Positions 48,802 to 60,170 of a stretch of DNA of 64,000 nucleotides are shown here, piece by piece. The translations under genes were made by a program, and so were the position numbers. Source of the stretch: Mycolicibacterium duvalii (GTDB lineage: Bacteria; Actinomycetota; Actinomycetes; Mycobacteriales; Mycobacteriaceae); assembly GCF_010726645.1 (NCBI RefSeq), contig NZ_AP022563.1, forward strand, positions 1,302,001-1,366,000, in the 5' to 3' direction. Each line of letters starts with the position of its first letter. The first letter of the stretch is position 1. The notes under the pieces were generated by a model. The model was given only the letters and a program-made list of their open reading frames with translations, made no database searches and was not told where the DNA came from.

Positions 48802-49764
48802 GTGTCCGCGGTGGCCTTCACGATCATCGCCCTGCTGCTGTCAGGGCCGGTGCCCGCGGTGCTCGCGCGATCGCGCTGGCCCATGCGCGCGCCGCGCGCG
48901 GCCATCGTGCTGTGGCAGGCCATCGCGTCCGCGGCGGTGCTGTCGGCGTTCTCCGCCGGGATAGCCATCGCGCTGCGCCTGTTCCAGCCCGGCCCGGACG
49001 GCCGCCCGACCGCGACGGTCACCAGTTCGATCGCCACCCTGGGGTGGCCGCTGTGGACCGTCTACGTCGTGGTCTTCGCCCTCACGCTGGTCATCGGCGC
49101 GCGGCTGATCCTCTCCATCCTCAAGGTCGCGGTCGCCACCCGGCGCCGACGCGCCCACCACCGGATGGTCGTCGACCTCGTCGGCGCGTCCCAGGACAGC
49201 CTCCCCCGACTGTGTCAGCAGCCGCGACCGCTGGCCAACGACGGCCTGCGCATCCTTGACGTCGCCGAACCGCTGGCCTACTGCCTGCCCGGCGTCCGCA
49301 GCCGCGTCGTGGTCAGCGAAGGTGCCGTCAAGACGTTGTCCGACCGCGAGATGACCGCGATCCTGGCGCACGAGCACGCGCATCTGCGGGCCCGGCACGA
49401 TCTCGTGCTCGAGATGTTCACCGCGGTGCGCGCGGCCTTCCCCCGCTGGGTGCGCAGCACCAACGCGCTCACCGCGGTACGCCTGCTCATCGAACTTCTG
49501 GCCGATGACGCCGCGGTGCGCACCACCGGTCCCCGGCCGCTGGCCCGTGCTCTGGTGACGTGCGCGTCCGGTCACACGCCCCGCGGCGCGTTGGCCGCGG
49601 GCGGCCCTTCGACACTGGTGCGGGTGCGCCGACTCGGCGGTGAACCCAACAGCCGGATACTGGCCGCGGCTGCGTACGGCGCCGCGGCAGCGGTGCTCTT
49701 CGTGCCCACCGTCGCGCTGGCGGTGCCGTGGCTGACCGAGTTGCACCGGCTGTTCCTCGCGTGA
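48802..49764 (+). CDS. blaR: BlaR1-like M56-family membrane metalloprotease
   Basis: 320-residue integral membrane protease with helices at the N terminus (VAFTIIALLLSG, IVLWQAIASAAVLSAFSAG), near residue 90 and at the C terminus. Zinc motif HExxH is clear (ILAHEHAHLRARHD), with a downstream acidic helix LLIELLADDAAV providing the third ligand. No extracellular penicillin-binding domain follows, unlike staphylococcal BlaR1, so the beta-lactam signal must be sensed indirectly; the M. tuberculosis homologue Rv1845c is the same. Cleaves or triggers cleavage of BlaI. Start GTG, 14 bases after blaI. Confidence 0.92.
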   Translation: MSAVAFTIIALLLSGPVPAVLARSRWPMRAPRAAIVLWQAIASAAVLSAFSAGIAIALRLFQPGPDGRPTATVTSSIATLGWPLWTVYVVVFALTLVIGARLILSILKVAVATRRRRAHHRMVVDLVGASQDSLPRLCQQPRPLANDGLRILDVAEPLAYCLPGVRSRVVVSEGAVKTLSDREMTAILAHEHAHLRARHDLVLEMFTAVRAAFPRWVRSTNALTAVRLLIELLADDAAVRTTGPRPLARALVTCASGHTPRGALAAGGPSTLVRVRRLGGEPNSRILAAAAYGAAAAVLFVPTVALAVPWLTELHRLFLA

Positions 49765-49834
49765 TCGACCACCTTCCGCGGCGCCGCAGGCGCCGGATGT
49801 CGTGCTGTACTCGCAAACCGAAAGGGTTCCCGTT

Positions 49835-51292
49835 ATGACGTCGCCTGAGGCCACAGCTGCAACAGCGCAGATCGGTGTCACCGGTCTGGCGGTGATGGGC
49901 TCGAACATCGCGCGCAACTTCGCCCGGCACGGTTACACCGTGGCCCTGCACAACCGGTCGGTGGCCAAGACCGACGCCCTGATCGCCGAGCACGGGTCCG
50001 AGGGGTCGTTCGTGCGCACCGAGACCATTCGCGAGTTCCTCGATGCGCTCGAGAAGCCCCGCCGGGTGTTGATCATGGTCAAGGCCGGTGACGCCACCGA
50101 CGCGGTGATCGAGGAACTGGCCGACGCGATGGAGCCCGGCGACATCATCATCGACGGCGGGAACGCGCTCTACACCGACACCATCCGCCGCGAAAAGGCG
50201 ATCCGCGAGCGCGGCCTGCACTTCGTCGGCGCCGGGATCTCCGGCGGCGAGGAGGGAGCGCTGCTCGGTCCGTCGATCATGCCGGGCGGACCGGCCGAGT
50301 CCTACGAATCGCTCGGGCCGCTGCTCGAGGAGATCTCGGCCCACGTCGACGGGGTGCCCTGCTGTACCCACATCGGCCCCGACGGGGCGGGCCACTTCGT
50401 CAAGATGGTGCACAACGGCATCGAGTACTCCGACATGCAGCTCATCGGCGAGGCCTACCAATTGCTGCGGGACGCGCTGGGCAAGACCGCCGGGGAGATC
50501 GCCGACGTGTTCGACGAGTGGAACGCCGGCGATCTGGACAGCTTCCTGGTCGAGATCACCGCCAAGGTGCTGCGCCAGACCGACGCCCGGACCGGCAAGC
50601 CGCTCGTCGACGTCATCCTCGACGAGGCCGAACAGAAGGGCACCGGCCGGTGGACGGTGAAATCCGCGCTCGACCTCGGTGTCCCGGTGACCGGCATCGC
50701 GGAGGCGGTGTTCGCCCGCGCGCTGTCGGGCTCGGTGGCCCAACGCAAGGCCACCACCGGGCTGGCCTCTGGCGATCTCGGTGAGAAGCCAGACGACGCA
50801 CAGCAATTCGTCGACGATGTGCGACAGGCGTTGTACGCGTCGAAGATCATCGCCTACGCGCAGGGGTTCAACCAGATCCAGGCCGGCAGCGCCGAGTACG
50901 GCTGGAACATCACCCCGGGCGACCTGGCCACCATCTGGCGCGGCGGGTGCATCATCCGGGCGAAGTTCCTCAACCGCATCAAGGACGCCTTCGACGAGCA
51001 GCCCGACCTGCCGACGCTGATCGTCGCGCCGTACTTCCGCGCGGCGATCGAAACAGCGATCGACGGCTGGCGCCGTGTGGTGGTGACCGCCACCCGGCTG
51101 GGCATTCCCATCCCCGGCTTCGCCTCGGCGCTGTCCTACTACGACGCGCTGCGCACCGAGCGATTGCCCGCCGCGCTGACCCAGGGGCTGCGGGATTATT
51201 TCGGGGCTCACACCTACGGGCGCATCGACGCCGACCCGGCCGAGCGGTTCCACATCCTGTGGAGCGGGGACCGCAGCGAGGTGCAAGCCTGA
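49835..51292 (+). CDS. gnd1: 6-phosphogluconate dehydrogenase (decarboxylating)
   Basis: 485-residue enzyme of the oxidative pentose phosphate pathway, converting 6-phosphogluconate to ribulose 5-phosphate with NADP+. N-terminal dinucleotide motif GVTGLAVMGSNIARNFA, substrate site VGAGISGGEEGALLGPSIMPGG, catalytic Lys in HFVKMVHNGIEYSDMQ, and C-terminal FHILWSGDRSEV. Full length. Start ATG at 49835 after AAAGGG. The large-type sequence matches remembered Gnd1 (Rv1844c), adjacent to guaB1 as here. Confidence 0.97.
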   Translation: MTSPEATAATAQIGVTGLAVMGSNIARNFARHGYTVALHNRSVAKTDALIAEHGSEGSFVRTETIREFLDALEKPRRVLIMVKAGDATDAVIEELADAMEPGDIIIDGGNALYTDTIRREKAIRERGLHFVGAGISGGEEGALLGPSIMPGGPAESYESLGPLLEEISAHVDGVPCCTHIGPDGAGHFVKMVHNGIEYSDMQLIGEAYQLLRDALGKTAGEIADVFDEWNAGDLDSFLVEITAKVLRQTDARTGKPLVDVILDEAEQKGTGRWTVKSALDLGVPVTGIAEAVFARALSGSVAQRKATTGLASGDLGEKPDDAQQFVDDVRQALYASKIIAYAQGFNQIQAGSAEYGWNITPGDLATIWRGGCIIRAKFLNRIKDAFDEQPDLPTLIVAPYFRAAIETAIDGWRRVVVTATRLGIPIPGFASALSYYDALRTERLPAALTQGLRDYFGAHTYGRIDADPAERFHILWSGDRSEVQA

Positions 51293-51295
51293 ACG

Positions 51296-53866
<2,571 letters not shown>

Positions 53867-53874
<8 letters not shown>

Positions 53875-55408
53875 TGCGCACCCCGCCGGCGTTGGTGCTC
53901 CAGAATCCGAGCACGGCGGTCGGAACCGCAGCGAACACCAGCAGCGCCACCGCGTAGGGCGCTGCGGCGGCGTAGTCGCTGACTGAGCTGTAACCCCACA
54001 GCCTGGTGGCCAGCGTGTCGGTGCCGGTCGGATGCAGCAGCAGCGTCACCGGAAGTTCCTTCATGCAGGTCAACAACACCATCGCGGCGCCCGCCGCGAT
54101 GCCGGGCGCAGCCACCCGCGCGGTCACCGTACTGAACGCCCGGACCGGGGTGCGGCCGAGGGCGCGCGCCACCTCCTCGAGCCGGATCGGCGCGGCTTCG
54201 ATGGCCGCGCGCACCGACCCGATGGCCAGCGGCACGAACAACACGGTGTACGCCAGGATCAGCAGTGGCTCCCGCTGGTAGATCGGCCGCAGCAGCACCA
54301 CCCCGAGGGACACCATCGAGATCGCGATGACGATGGCCGGCAGCCCGTGGGCGATGTAGCTGACACCTTCCAGGGTGCGGGTGGTGCGATCCCGGTGCCG
54401 GGCCGCGAGCACCCCCAACGGCAGCGCCGCGAGCGAGGAGGTGAGAGCCGCGGCCACCGACAACCAGATGGTCGAACCGAGCGCGTCGAACCACTGCGCG
54501 CTGTCCCAGCGCGGACCCGCGGCCATCAGCCAGTCGGCCAGCGCGACCGTGGGCACCACCACCGCAGCGCCGAGTACCACCGCCGGCAGCGTCAGCGCGA
54601 GTGCACGCCACCTGCCCAGATGGTTCAGCGGGGCCGGCCGGGGCGCGCCGCCGCCGACCCGCGAGGCCGACGCGCGTCCGCGCGCCCGGTGTTCGGCCAC
54701 CACCAGCGCGATGGCGAAGATCAACAGCACCAGGGACAGCACTGCGGCGCGCGACGGATTGAACCCGGACCGGTAGGCGCCGTAGATCACCCACGTGAAC
54801 GCCTCGAAACGCATCGCCGCCACCGCGCCGAAGTCGCTGAGCACATACAGCGCGACCAGCAGGGCGCCGGCGGCGATCGCGGCCCGGGACTGGCGCAACG
54901 TCACCCGGAACAGCACCGACCAGCCACCGAGGCCCAGCGAGCGTGCCACCTCCTCCTGGGCGGGGTCGACGCGGGCCAACGCCGCCATGGTCGTCAGCAG
55001 CACCAGCGGGTAACTGACCAGCGTCAACACCAGCGCCGATCCCCAGAACCCGGCCACCGTCGGGAAGGCCGACACCCACAGGTAGGCCAGCAGGTAGCTG
55101 GGCATGGCCAAAGGCAGCGTCAGCGTCACCGCCAACATCCGGCGCGCCCGGATGTCGGTGCGCGTCACCAGCACTGCCAGCGCGACCCCGAGCACCACGC
55201 AGCCGGCGGTCACCACCGCGACCAGCAACAACGAGCGGCCGACCAGCGCGGCGGTGCGGGGCTGGGCCAATTCCTCGAGGACGAATGACCAGCCGCGCTG
55301 CATGGCCCGCTCGCCGAGGTAGACCAGCGGGATCAGCGTCGCCGCGGCGACGGCCGACGCCGCCAGCACCAACAGCACCGGTGGGCGACGGCCCGAGGTG
55401 ACCGACAC
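53867..55408 (-). CDS. ABC transporter permease, FbpB-type fused double domain
   Basis: 513-residue permease with about 12 transmembrane helices and two binding-protein-dependent transport domains. Each has an EAA loop: ARVDPAQEEVARSLGLGGWS in the first half and EAAPIRLEEVARALGRTPVR in the second. This double-length form is typical of ferric (FbpB/SfuB) and thiamine (ThiP) importers. GTG start, 6 bases after the binding-protein stop; 3' end overlaps the ATPase gene. Located in the plasma membrane. Confidence 0.93.
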
Positions 55409-55414
55409 CTGCGG

Positions 55415-56443
55415 TCAGTTGGTCAGCAGGCCGGTGTTGACCAGCAGCTCCTGCGTCGCCTCGATGTCGTCGAGTTCGGACAGGTCGACCGCCGGCGGTT
55501 GCAGCGTGCTCAGCGGCGGCATCTGCGCCGACGGCTCCACCCCGGCGGCCAGCGGGTACTCCGACGTCTCCTCCGCGAAGTACCGCTGCGCCGACTCCTC
55601 CACCAGGTAGGCCGCGAACCGTTGTGCGCCTTCGGGATTCGGTGCCGCCTTGAGCACGCCGACGCCGGCGACGTTGACCAGCCCGCCCGGGTCCCCCGGC
55701 GCCATGAACTTGTTCTGTGCGGTCACCTCGTCGGCGCCTTTGGCCGCGATCAGTTCGTACAGGTAGTAGTGGTTGACCAGCCCGAGTGCCACCTGACCCG
55801 AGTCGACGGCGTCGCGGACGGCCACGTTGTTCTCGAACGACTGCGGGTCCTGCGCCTTGAAGGCGCGCAGCCACTGCTCGGCACCGTCGTCGCCGCGCAG
55901 CACCCGCAGGCCGGTGACGAACGCCTGCCACGACGCGTTGCTGGGTGCGAAGCCGATCTTGCCCTTCCACTCCGGCGCCAGCAGCCCGTCGATCGTGTCG
56001 GGCGGATCCGGCGCCAGCGTCGGGTTGTACACGATCACCCGGGCCCGGCCCGAGACGCCGACCCAGGTGCCGTCGCTGGCGGCGAACTGAGCGTCGACCG
56101 CTTGTACGGTCTGCGGATCGAGCGGGGCCAGCAGGCCCGCCTTCGACACCGCGCCCAGCGCTCCGGCGTCCTGGGACAGGAACACGTCGGCCGGCGACCT
56201 GTCACCTTCGGTGAGCAGCTGGGCGGCCATCTCCCCGGAGCCTGCGTACCGGGCCTCCACCTCGATGCCGGTGTCGGCGGTGAACTGCTCGAGCAGCGGC
56301 GCGACCAACTCCTCGCTCCGACCCGAATACAAGACGATCCTGTTGCCCTCCTGGTCCTCGGACTGGGAGCCGCAGGCGGTGAACGCCAGCATGGCCAGCA
56401 CCGTGGCGAGCGCGCCGGACCACCGGGAGATCGATCTCGTCAT
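55415..56443 (-). CDS. ferric-iron-type ABC substrate-binding lipoprotein
   Basis: 342-residue lipoprotein. The signal peptide ends in LAFTACGS (lipobox, Cys24). The mature part has the FbpA/FutA fold: RIVLYSGRSEELVAPLLEQF, ARYAGSGEMAAQLLTEG, LSQDAGALGAVSKAGLL, and NHYYLYEL with the adjacent Tyr pair that binds Fe(III) in FbpA proteins. An imported metal other than iron is less likely given YY. First gene of a three-gene operon with permease and ATPase; no IdeR box was found, but a GGTGAGG/CCTCACC palindrome lies 64 bases upstream of the ATG. Confidence 0.92.
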   Translation of the reverse strand: MTRSISRWSGALATVLAMLAFTACGSQSEDQEGNRIVLYSGRSEELVAPLLEQFTADTGIEVEARYAGSGEMAAQLLTEGDRSPADVFLSQDAGALGAVSKAGLLAPLDPQTVQAVDAQFAASDGTWVGVSGRARVIVYNPTLAPDPPDTIDGLLAPEWKGKIGFAPSNASWQAFVTGLRVLRGDDGAEQWLRAFKAQDPQSFENNVAVRDAVDSGQVALGLVNHYYLYELIAAKGADEVTAQNKFMAPGDPGGLVNVAGVGVLKAAPNPEGAQRFAAYLVEESAQRYFAEETSEYPLAAGVEPSAQMPPLSTLQPPAVDLSELDDIEATQELLVNTGLLTN

Positions 56444-56507
56444 GTGCGTGTCTTTGTCCCTTCAGCAGCAATGCGCTCGGTCACGCCTTTGTCGCAACCT
56501 ACCACCG

Positions 56508-56525
56508 GGTGAGGGCAGCCTCACC
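56508..56525. promoter_or_regulatory. palindrome ggtgagg-N4-cctcacc before the iron transporter operon
   Basis: Perfect 7-bp arms with a 4-base spacer, upstream of the minus-strand binding-protein gene. It does not have IdeR spacing; the cognate regulator is unknown. Confidence 0.45.
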
Positions 56526-56559
56526 GATGCCGATCGCGGTCGGGACCGCCCCGCGATTC

Positions 56560-56742
56560 CGTTAGCATGTGAGGGATCGCCACGCCGATCCGCCGCCGTC
56601 GCGGCCGCGGATCAGTCCACGCCGAAGAAAGGGACCAGGTGCCTCAGGCACAGGAGGGAGGATCGGTCGAGCCGGCCGAACCCTCCTCTAGTCGGCCGGG
56701 CGTACGGCCCGGCTCCCCCGGCTCCGTTCCCGGAGCGGCTCG
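56560..56742 (+). promoter_or_regulatory. hairpin-rich 5' leader of the CorC-like operon
   Basis: The 183 bases before the GTG contain at least four strong stems (gatccgc...gcggatc; ggtgcc/ggcac; ggaggg...ccctcc; gccggg/cccggc) and a last hairpin (gctccg-ttcc-cggagc) directly before the start codon. A -10-like tagcat lies at its 5' side. This could be a metal-responsive riboswitch or simple GC-rich structure; no riboswitch family was confirmed. Confidence 0.35.
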
Positions 56743-58095
56743 GTGAACGTCGTGATGTCGGTGCTGCCGCTGCTGGCGTTCGTCGCGCTGACCGCCGGGA
56801 CCGCGGTCTTCGTCGCGGCCGAGTTCTCGTTGACCGCGCTCGAACGCAGCACCGTGGAGGCCAACGCCCGCAGCGGGCATCGCCGCGACCAGATGGTGCG
56901 CCGGGCGCACCGCACCCTGTCCACCCAGCTCTCCGGTGCCCAGGTGGGCATCTCGATCACCACGCTGGCCACCGGCTTCCTCGCCGAGCCGGTCGTGGCC
57001 AGGCTGATCGCCCCGGGCCTGTCCGCGCTGCGCGTCCCCGAGAGCCTGACCAGCGGTTTGGCGTTGGTGCTGGCCATCCTGATCGCGACGTCGATCTCGA
57101 TGGTGTTCGGCGAGTTGGTGCCGAAGAACCTCGCGGTGGCCCGTCCCGTGCCGACCGCGCGGTGGTCGGCACCGCTGCAGTTGATGTTCTCGTTCCTGTT
57201 CACCCCGCTGATCCGGCTCACCAACGGCACGGCGAACTGGATCCTGCGCCGGCTGGGCATCGAGCCGGCCGAGGAACTGCGCTCAGCGCGGTCCCCGCAG
57301 GAACTCGTGTCGCTCGTCAGGTCCTCGGCGCAGAGCGGCTCCCTCGACCCGGTGACGGCCGTGCTGGTCGACCGCTCCCTGCAGTTCGGGGTCCGCACCG
57401 CCGAGGAACTGATGACCCCGCGGTCCAAGATCGACACCCTGGAGGCGGGCGACACGGTGGTCGACCTCAGCGAAGCAGCGGTGCGCACCGGCCACTCGCG
57501 CTTCCCCGTGATTCGGGGCGATCTCGACGAGACGATCGGGATGGTGCACGTCAAGCAGGTCTTCTCGGTGCCCCGGGACCAGCGGGCCAGTACGCGGCTG
57601 GCCGACCTGGCCGTCCCGGTCACCAAGGTGCCCTCGACGCTCGACGGCGACGCGGTGATGTCCGAGGTGCGCGCCAACGGCCTGCAGACCGCGCTGGTGG
57701 TCGACGAGTACGGCGGCACCGCCGGCATGGTGACCGTTGAAGACCTGATCGAGGAGATCGTCGGCGACGTGCGCGACGAGCACGACGTCGAGCCCCCCGA
57801 CGTCGTGCAGGCCGGGCGCGGGTGGCAGGTCTCGGGTCTCCTGCGCATCGACGAGGTCGCCGAGAACACCGAATTCCGCGCTCCCGAAGGCGACTACGAG
57901 ACCATCGGGGGGCTGGTGCTCGAGACGCTGGGTCACATCCCCGAAGAAGGCGAGTCGGTGGAGCTGACCGCGTTCGACCCGGACGGGCCCGACGATCCGG
58001 TCCGGTGGCGCGCCACCGTGCTCAAGATGGACGGCCGGCGCATCGACCAACTGCGCCTGACCGAACTCGGACGCAGCGGAGACGGCCGTGGGTGA
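56743..58095 (+). CDS. CNNM/CorC-type membrane protein with CBS pair
   Basis: 450-residue HlyC/CorC (UPF0053) family protein. N-terminal DUF21 domain with about four helices ([21 protein letters not shown] and following) and the motif [13 protein letters not shown], two CBS motifs ([38 protein letters not shown]) and a C-terminal CorC_HlyC domain ([27 protein letters not shown]). Proteins of this family export Mg2+/Co2+ or sense divalent metal. Remembered Rv1842c is the same length. GTG start. Overlaps the next paralogue by 8 bases. Confidence 0.93.
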   Translation: MNVVMSVLPLLAFVALTAGTAVFVAAEFSLTALERSTVEANARSGHRRDQMVRRAHRTLSTQLSGAQVGISITTLATGFLAEPVVARLIAPGLSALRVPESLTSGLALVLAILIATSISMVFGELVPKNLAVARPVPTARWSAPLQLMFSFLFTPLIRLTNGTANWILRRLGIEPAEELRSARSPQELVSLVRSSAQSGSLDPVTAVLVDRSLQFGVRTAEELMTPRSKIDTLEAGDTVVDLSEAAVRTGHSRFPVIRGDLDETIGMVHVKQVFSVPRDQRASTRLADLAVPVTKVPSTLDGDAVMSEVRANGLQTALVVDEYGGTAGMVTVEDLIEEIVGDVRDEHDVEPPDVVQAGRGWQVSGLLRIDEVAENTEFRAPEGDYETIGGLVLETLGHIPEEGESVELTAFDPDGPDDPVRWRATVLKMDGRRIDQLRLTELGRSGDGRG

Positions 58096-59149
58096 TCTGT
58101 TCGGAGTGCTGCTGACCTTCGTCCTGTTGGCGGCCAACGCCTTCTTCGTGGCCTCGGAGTTCGCGCTGATCTCCGCCCGCCGTGACCGCCTCGAAGCACT
58201 CGCCGAACAGGGCAAGCGCAGCGCAGTCACCGTGATCCGGGCCGGGGAGCGCCTGTCCCTGATGCTCGCCGGCGCCCAACTGGGCATCACGATCTGTTCG
58301 ATCCTGCTCGGCCGGGTAGCCGAGCCCGCCGTCGCGCACGTGCTGGAGCGGCCGTTCGGCCTGCTCGGCATCCCCGACGCACTGCTTCACACGGTGTCGT
58401 TCCTGGTCGCCCTGTCGATCGTGGTGACGTTGCACGTGCTGCTCGGCGAGATGGTGCCGAAGAACATCGCGATCGCCGGGCCCGAGTCGACAGCCATGCT
58501 GCTCATCCCGGTCTACCTCGTCTACATGCGCGCCGCGCGCCCGTTCATCGCGTTCTACAACTGGTGCGCCAACATCACCCTGCGCAGCTTCGGCGTCGAG
58601 CCCAAAGACGAACTCGACGTCACCGTGTCGACGGTGGAACTGTCGGAGATGATCGCCGAGTCGCTGTCCGAGGGCCTGCTCGATCCCGAGGAGCACAGCC
58701 GGCTGACCCGGGCGCTGCAGATCCGCAACCGCAACGTCAACGACGTCGCGCTGCCCCTGCACCGGATCCGTGCCGTTCCCGTCGCCGAACAGGGCGCAGG
58801 CCCCAGGGTGGGCGCACTGGAGGAAGCGCTGCGCGAGACCGGCTACTCCCGATTCCCGGTGGCTGACGACTCCGGCGCCTACCTGGGGTACGTGCACATC
58901 AAAGACGTGCTCCCGCTGGTCACCGCCTCGACCGACGGTGCCGCGGTCGTCGATGCCTCGCTGGTGCGGCCGCTGCCGCGGGTGCCGGCGTCGCTGCCGC
59001 TGCCCGACGCGCTGTCGCGGCTGCGCCGTACCAACAGCCATCTGGCGCTGGTGACCAGCGCCGACGGCAAGGTCAGCGCAATGGTCGCACTGGAAGACCT
59101 TGTCGAGGACCTCGTCGGCACCGTCCGCGACGGCACCCACCGTGTGTGA
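58088..59149 (+). CDS. second CNNM/CorC-type membrane protein with CBS pair
   Basis: 353-residue paralogue: DUF21 helices ([21 protein letters not shown]), [14 protein letters not shown] and a CBS pair ([43 protein letters not shown]). It lacks the C-terminal CorC domain that its neighbour has, so it is probably a heteromeric partner. GTG start overlapping the upstream gene by 8 bases. Corresponds to Rv1841c by order. Its TGA (59147-59149) is the first base triplet of a 24-bp tandem repeat that runs into the next gene. Confidence 0.92.
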   Translation: MGDLFGVLLTFVLLAANAFFVASEFALISARRDRLEALAEQGKRSAVTVIRAGERLSLMLAGAQLGITICSILLGRVAEPAVAHVLERPFGLLGIPDALLHTVSFLVALSIVVTLHVLLGEMVPKNIAIAGPESTAMLLIPVYLVYMRAARPFIAFYNWCANITLRSFGVEPKDELDVTVSTVELSEMIAESLSEGLLDPEEHSRLTRALQIRNRNVNDVALPLHRIRAVPVAEQGAGPRVGALEEALRETGYSRFPVADDSGAYLGYVHIKDVLPLVTASTDGAAVVDASLVRPLPRVPASLPLPDALSRLRRTNSHLALVTSADGKVSAMVALEDLVEDLVGTVRDGTHRV

Positions 59150-60089
59150 TTCGCGGCTCGCCGCGGTGTCTGATTCGCGGCCCGCCGCGGTGTGTGATTC
59201 GCGGCTCGCCGCGGTGCCTGATTCGCGGCTCGCCGCGGGCGAGTGGCTGCCCCGCGCCGACGCTTACCGGCGCCGCGCCGATGCACTGCTCGAACCCCTG
59301 CTGGCCTGCCGGCGGGAGGGGCGGGCCCATCCGGTCTACGACTTCCTGTTCACCTACTACAGCCTGCGGCCCCGCCAGCTGCGGTGGTGGCATCCCGGGT
59401 TCGGCACCGTCCTCGGCGGTGAGCCGGCCCGGCGATATCTGCCGCGTACCGGCTACACCGAGCATCCCGACGGTGTCACGGTCAGCGGTGAGCACCTTCA
59501 CGCCCGCGCCGGGACTGTGGCGTTCATCGCCGACCTGCTGGGGGCCACCGCGTCCCGGCCCGCCCGCTTCAACTGCTTCGGCCTGCACGAATGGGCCATG
59601 GTGTACCGGTCGGACACGGTGCGCCACGGTGGTGTCCCGATGCGTCTCGGTTCCGCTGAGACCGACGCCGTCGTCGAATCCCTGCCGTTGCGGTGCAGTC
59701 ACTTCGACGCGTTCCGCTTCTTCACCGATCCCGCCGCGCGCCGCAACCACCACCACCTGACCCGGCGGTCGCAAGCCGAGAACGAACAGCCCGGCTGCGT
59801 TCACGCCGGCATGGACCTCTACAAATGGGCGTTCAAGTTGAGCCCGCTGATCGAGAGCGACCTGGTGCTCGACTGCTTCGAGCTCGCCGTCGAGGCGCGC
59901 GTGCTCGACATGCGCGCCAGCCCCTACGACCTGCGGGAGTTCGGGTTCACCCCGATCGCGGTGGAGACCCCGGCGGGCCGGCGGGAGTACGCCGCTGCGC
60001 AGCAGGCCGTCAGCGAACGGGCCGCCCCGCTGCGCGCCCGGCTCCTATCACGGACCCGGATGCTGCAGCAGGCCGCCGCCCGGGCATAG
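59142..60089 (+). CDS. conserved protein sometimes annotated 3-methyladenine DNA glycosylase
   Basis: 315-residue protein from the first GTG in the repeat; starts at 59166, 59190 or 59214 are equally possible. Residues 1-33 are repeats of V-x-D-S-R-x-A-A. The conserved part begins EWLPRADAYRRRADALLEPL and includes YSLRPRQLRWWHPGFG, FNCFGLHEWAMVYR, a His-rich ARRNHHHLTRRSQAENEQPG, and DLYKWAFKLSPLIESDLVLD. No helix-hairpin-helix or AlkA/AAG motif is visible, so the glycosylase name used for homologues is unsupported. The clustered His, Glu and Cys could form a metal site; inference. It overlaps the upstream stop by 8 bases and precedes glcB by 81 bases. Confidence 0.75.
   Translation: MCDSRLAAVSDSRPAAVCDSRLAAVPDSRLAAGEWLPRADAYRRRADALLEPLLACRREGRAHPVYDFLFTYYSLRPRQLRWWHPGFGTVLGGEPARRYLPRTGYTEHPDGVTVSGEHLHARAGTVAFIADLLGATASRPARFNCFGLHEWAMVYRSDTVRHGGVPMRLGSAETDAVVESLPLRCSHFDAFRFFTDPAARRNHHHLTRRSQAENEQPGCVHAGMDLYKWAFKLSPLIESDLVLDCFELAVEARVLDMRASPYDLREFGFTPIAVETPAGRREYAAAQQAVSERAAPLRARLLSRTRMLQQAAARA
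59147..59241. repeat. 24-bp tandem repeat, four copies, carrying stop and start codons
   Basis: Units begin at 59147, 59171, 59195 and 59219, each starting tgattcgcgg and ending in gccgcggtg plus two or three bases. In the upstream frame each unit has a TGA; in the downstream frame units bring an in-frame GTG, so the next gene gains an octapeptide per copy. Confidence 0.93.
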
Positions 60090-60170
60090 GGGCTGTTACC
60101 GCTGGGTAAGCTGGACCGACGACACCGCAGACTGCAGGCGCCGCGAGCGCGTGCCAACGAGGGAGGAACC

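Noticed and set aside
56508..56525. Reading of the ggtgagg/cctcacc palindrome as an IdeR box
   Set aside because: Half-sites resemble IdeR, but the spacing between them differs from the 19-bp consensus, so it is listed as unassigned.
56570..56700. M-box (ykoK) magnesium riboswitch upstream of the CorC-like genes
   Set aside because: Only short stretches such as gttag and tgagg agree; the conserved internal loops could not be placed by eye.
59147..59241. Regular repeats considered as a CRISPR array
   Set aside because: Units are contiguous without unique spacers and there are no cas genes; it is a simple tandem repeat.
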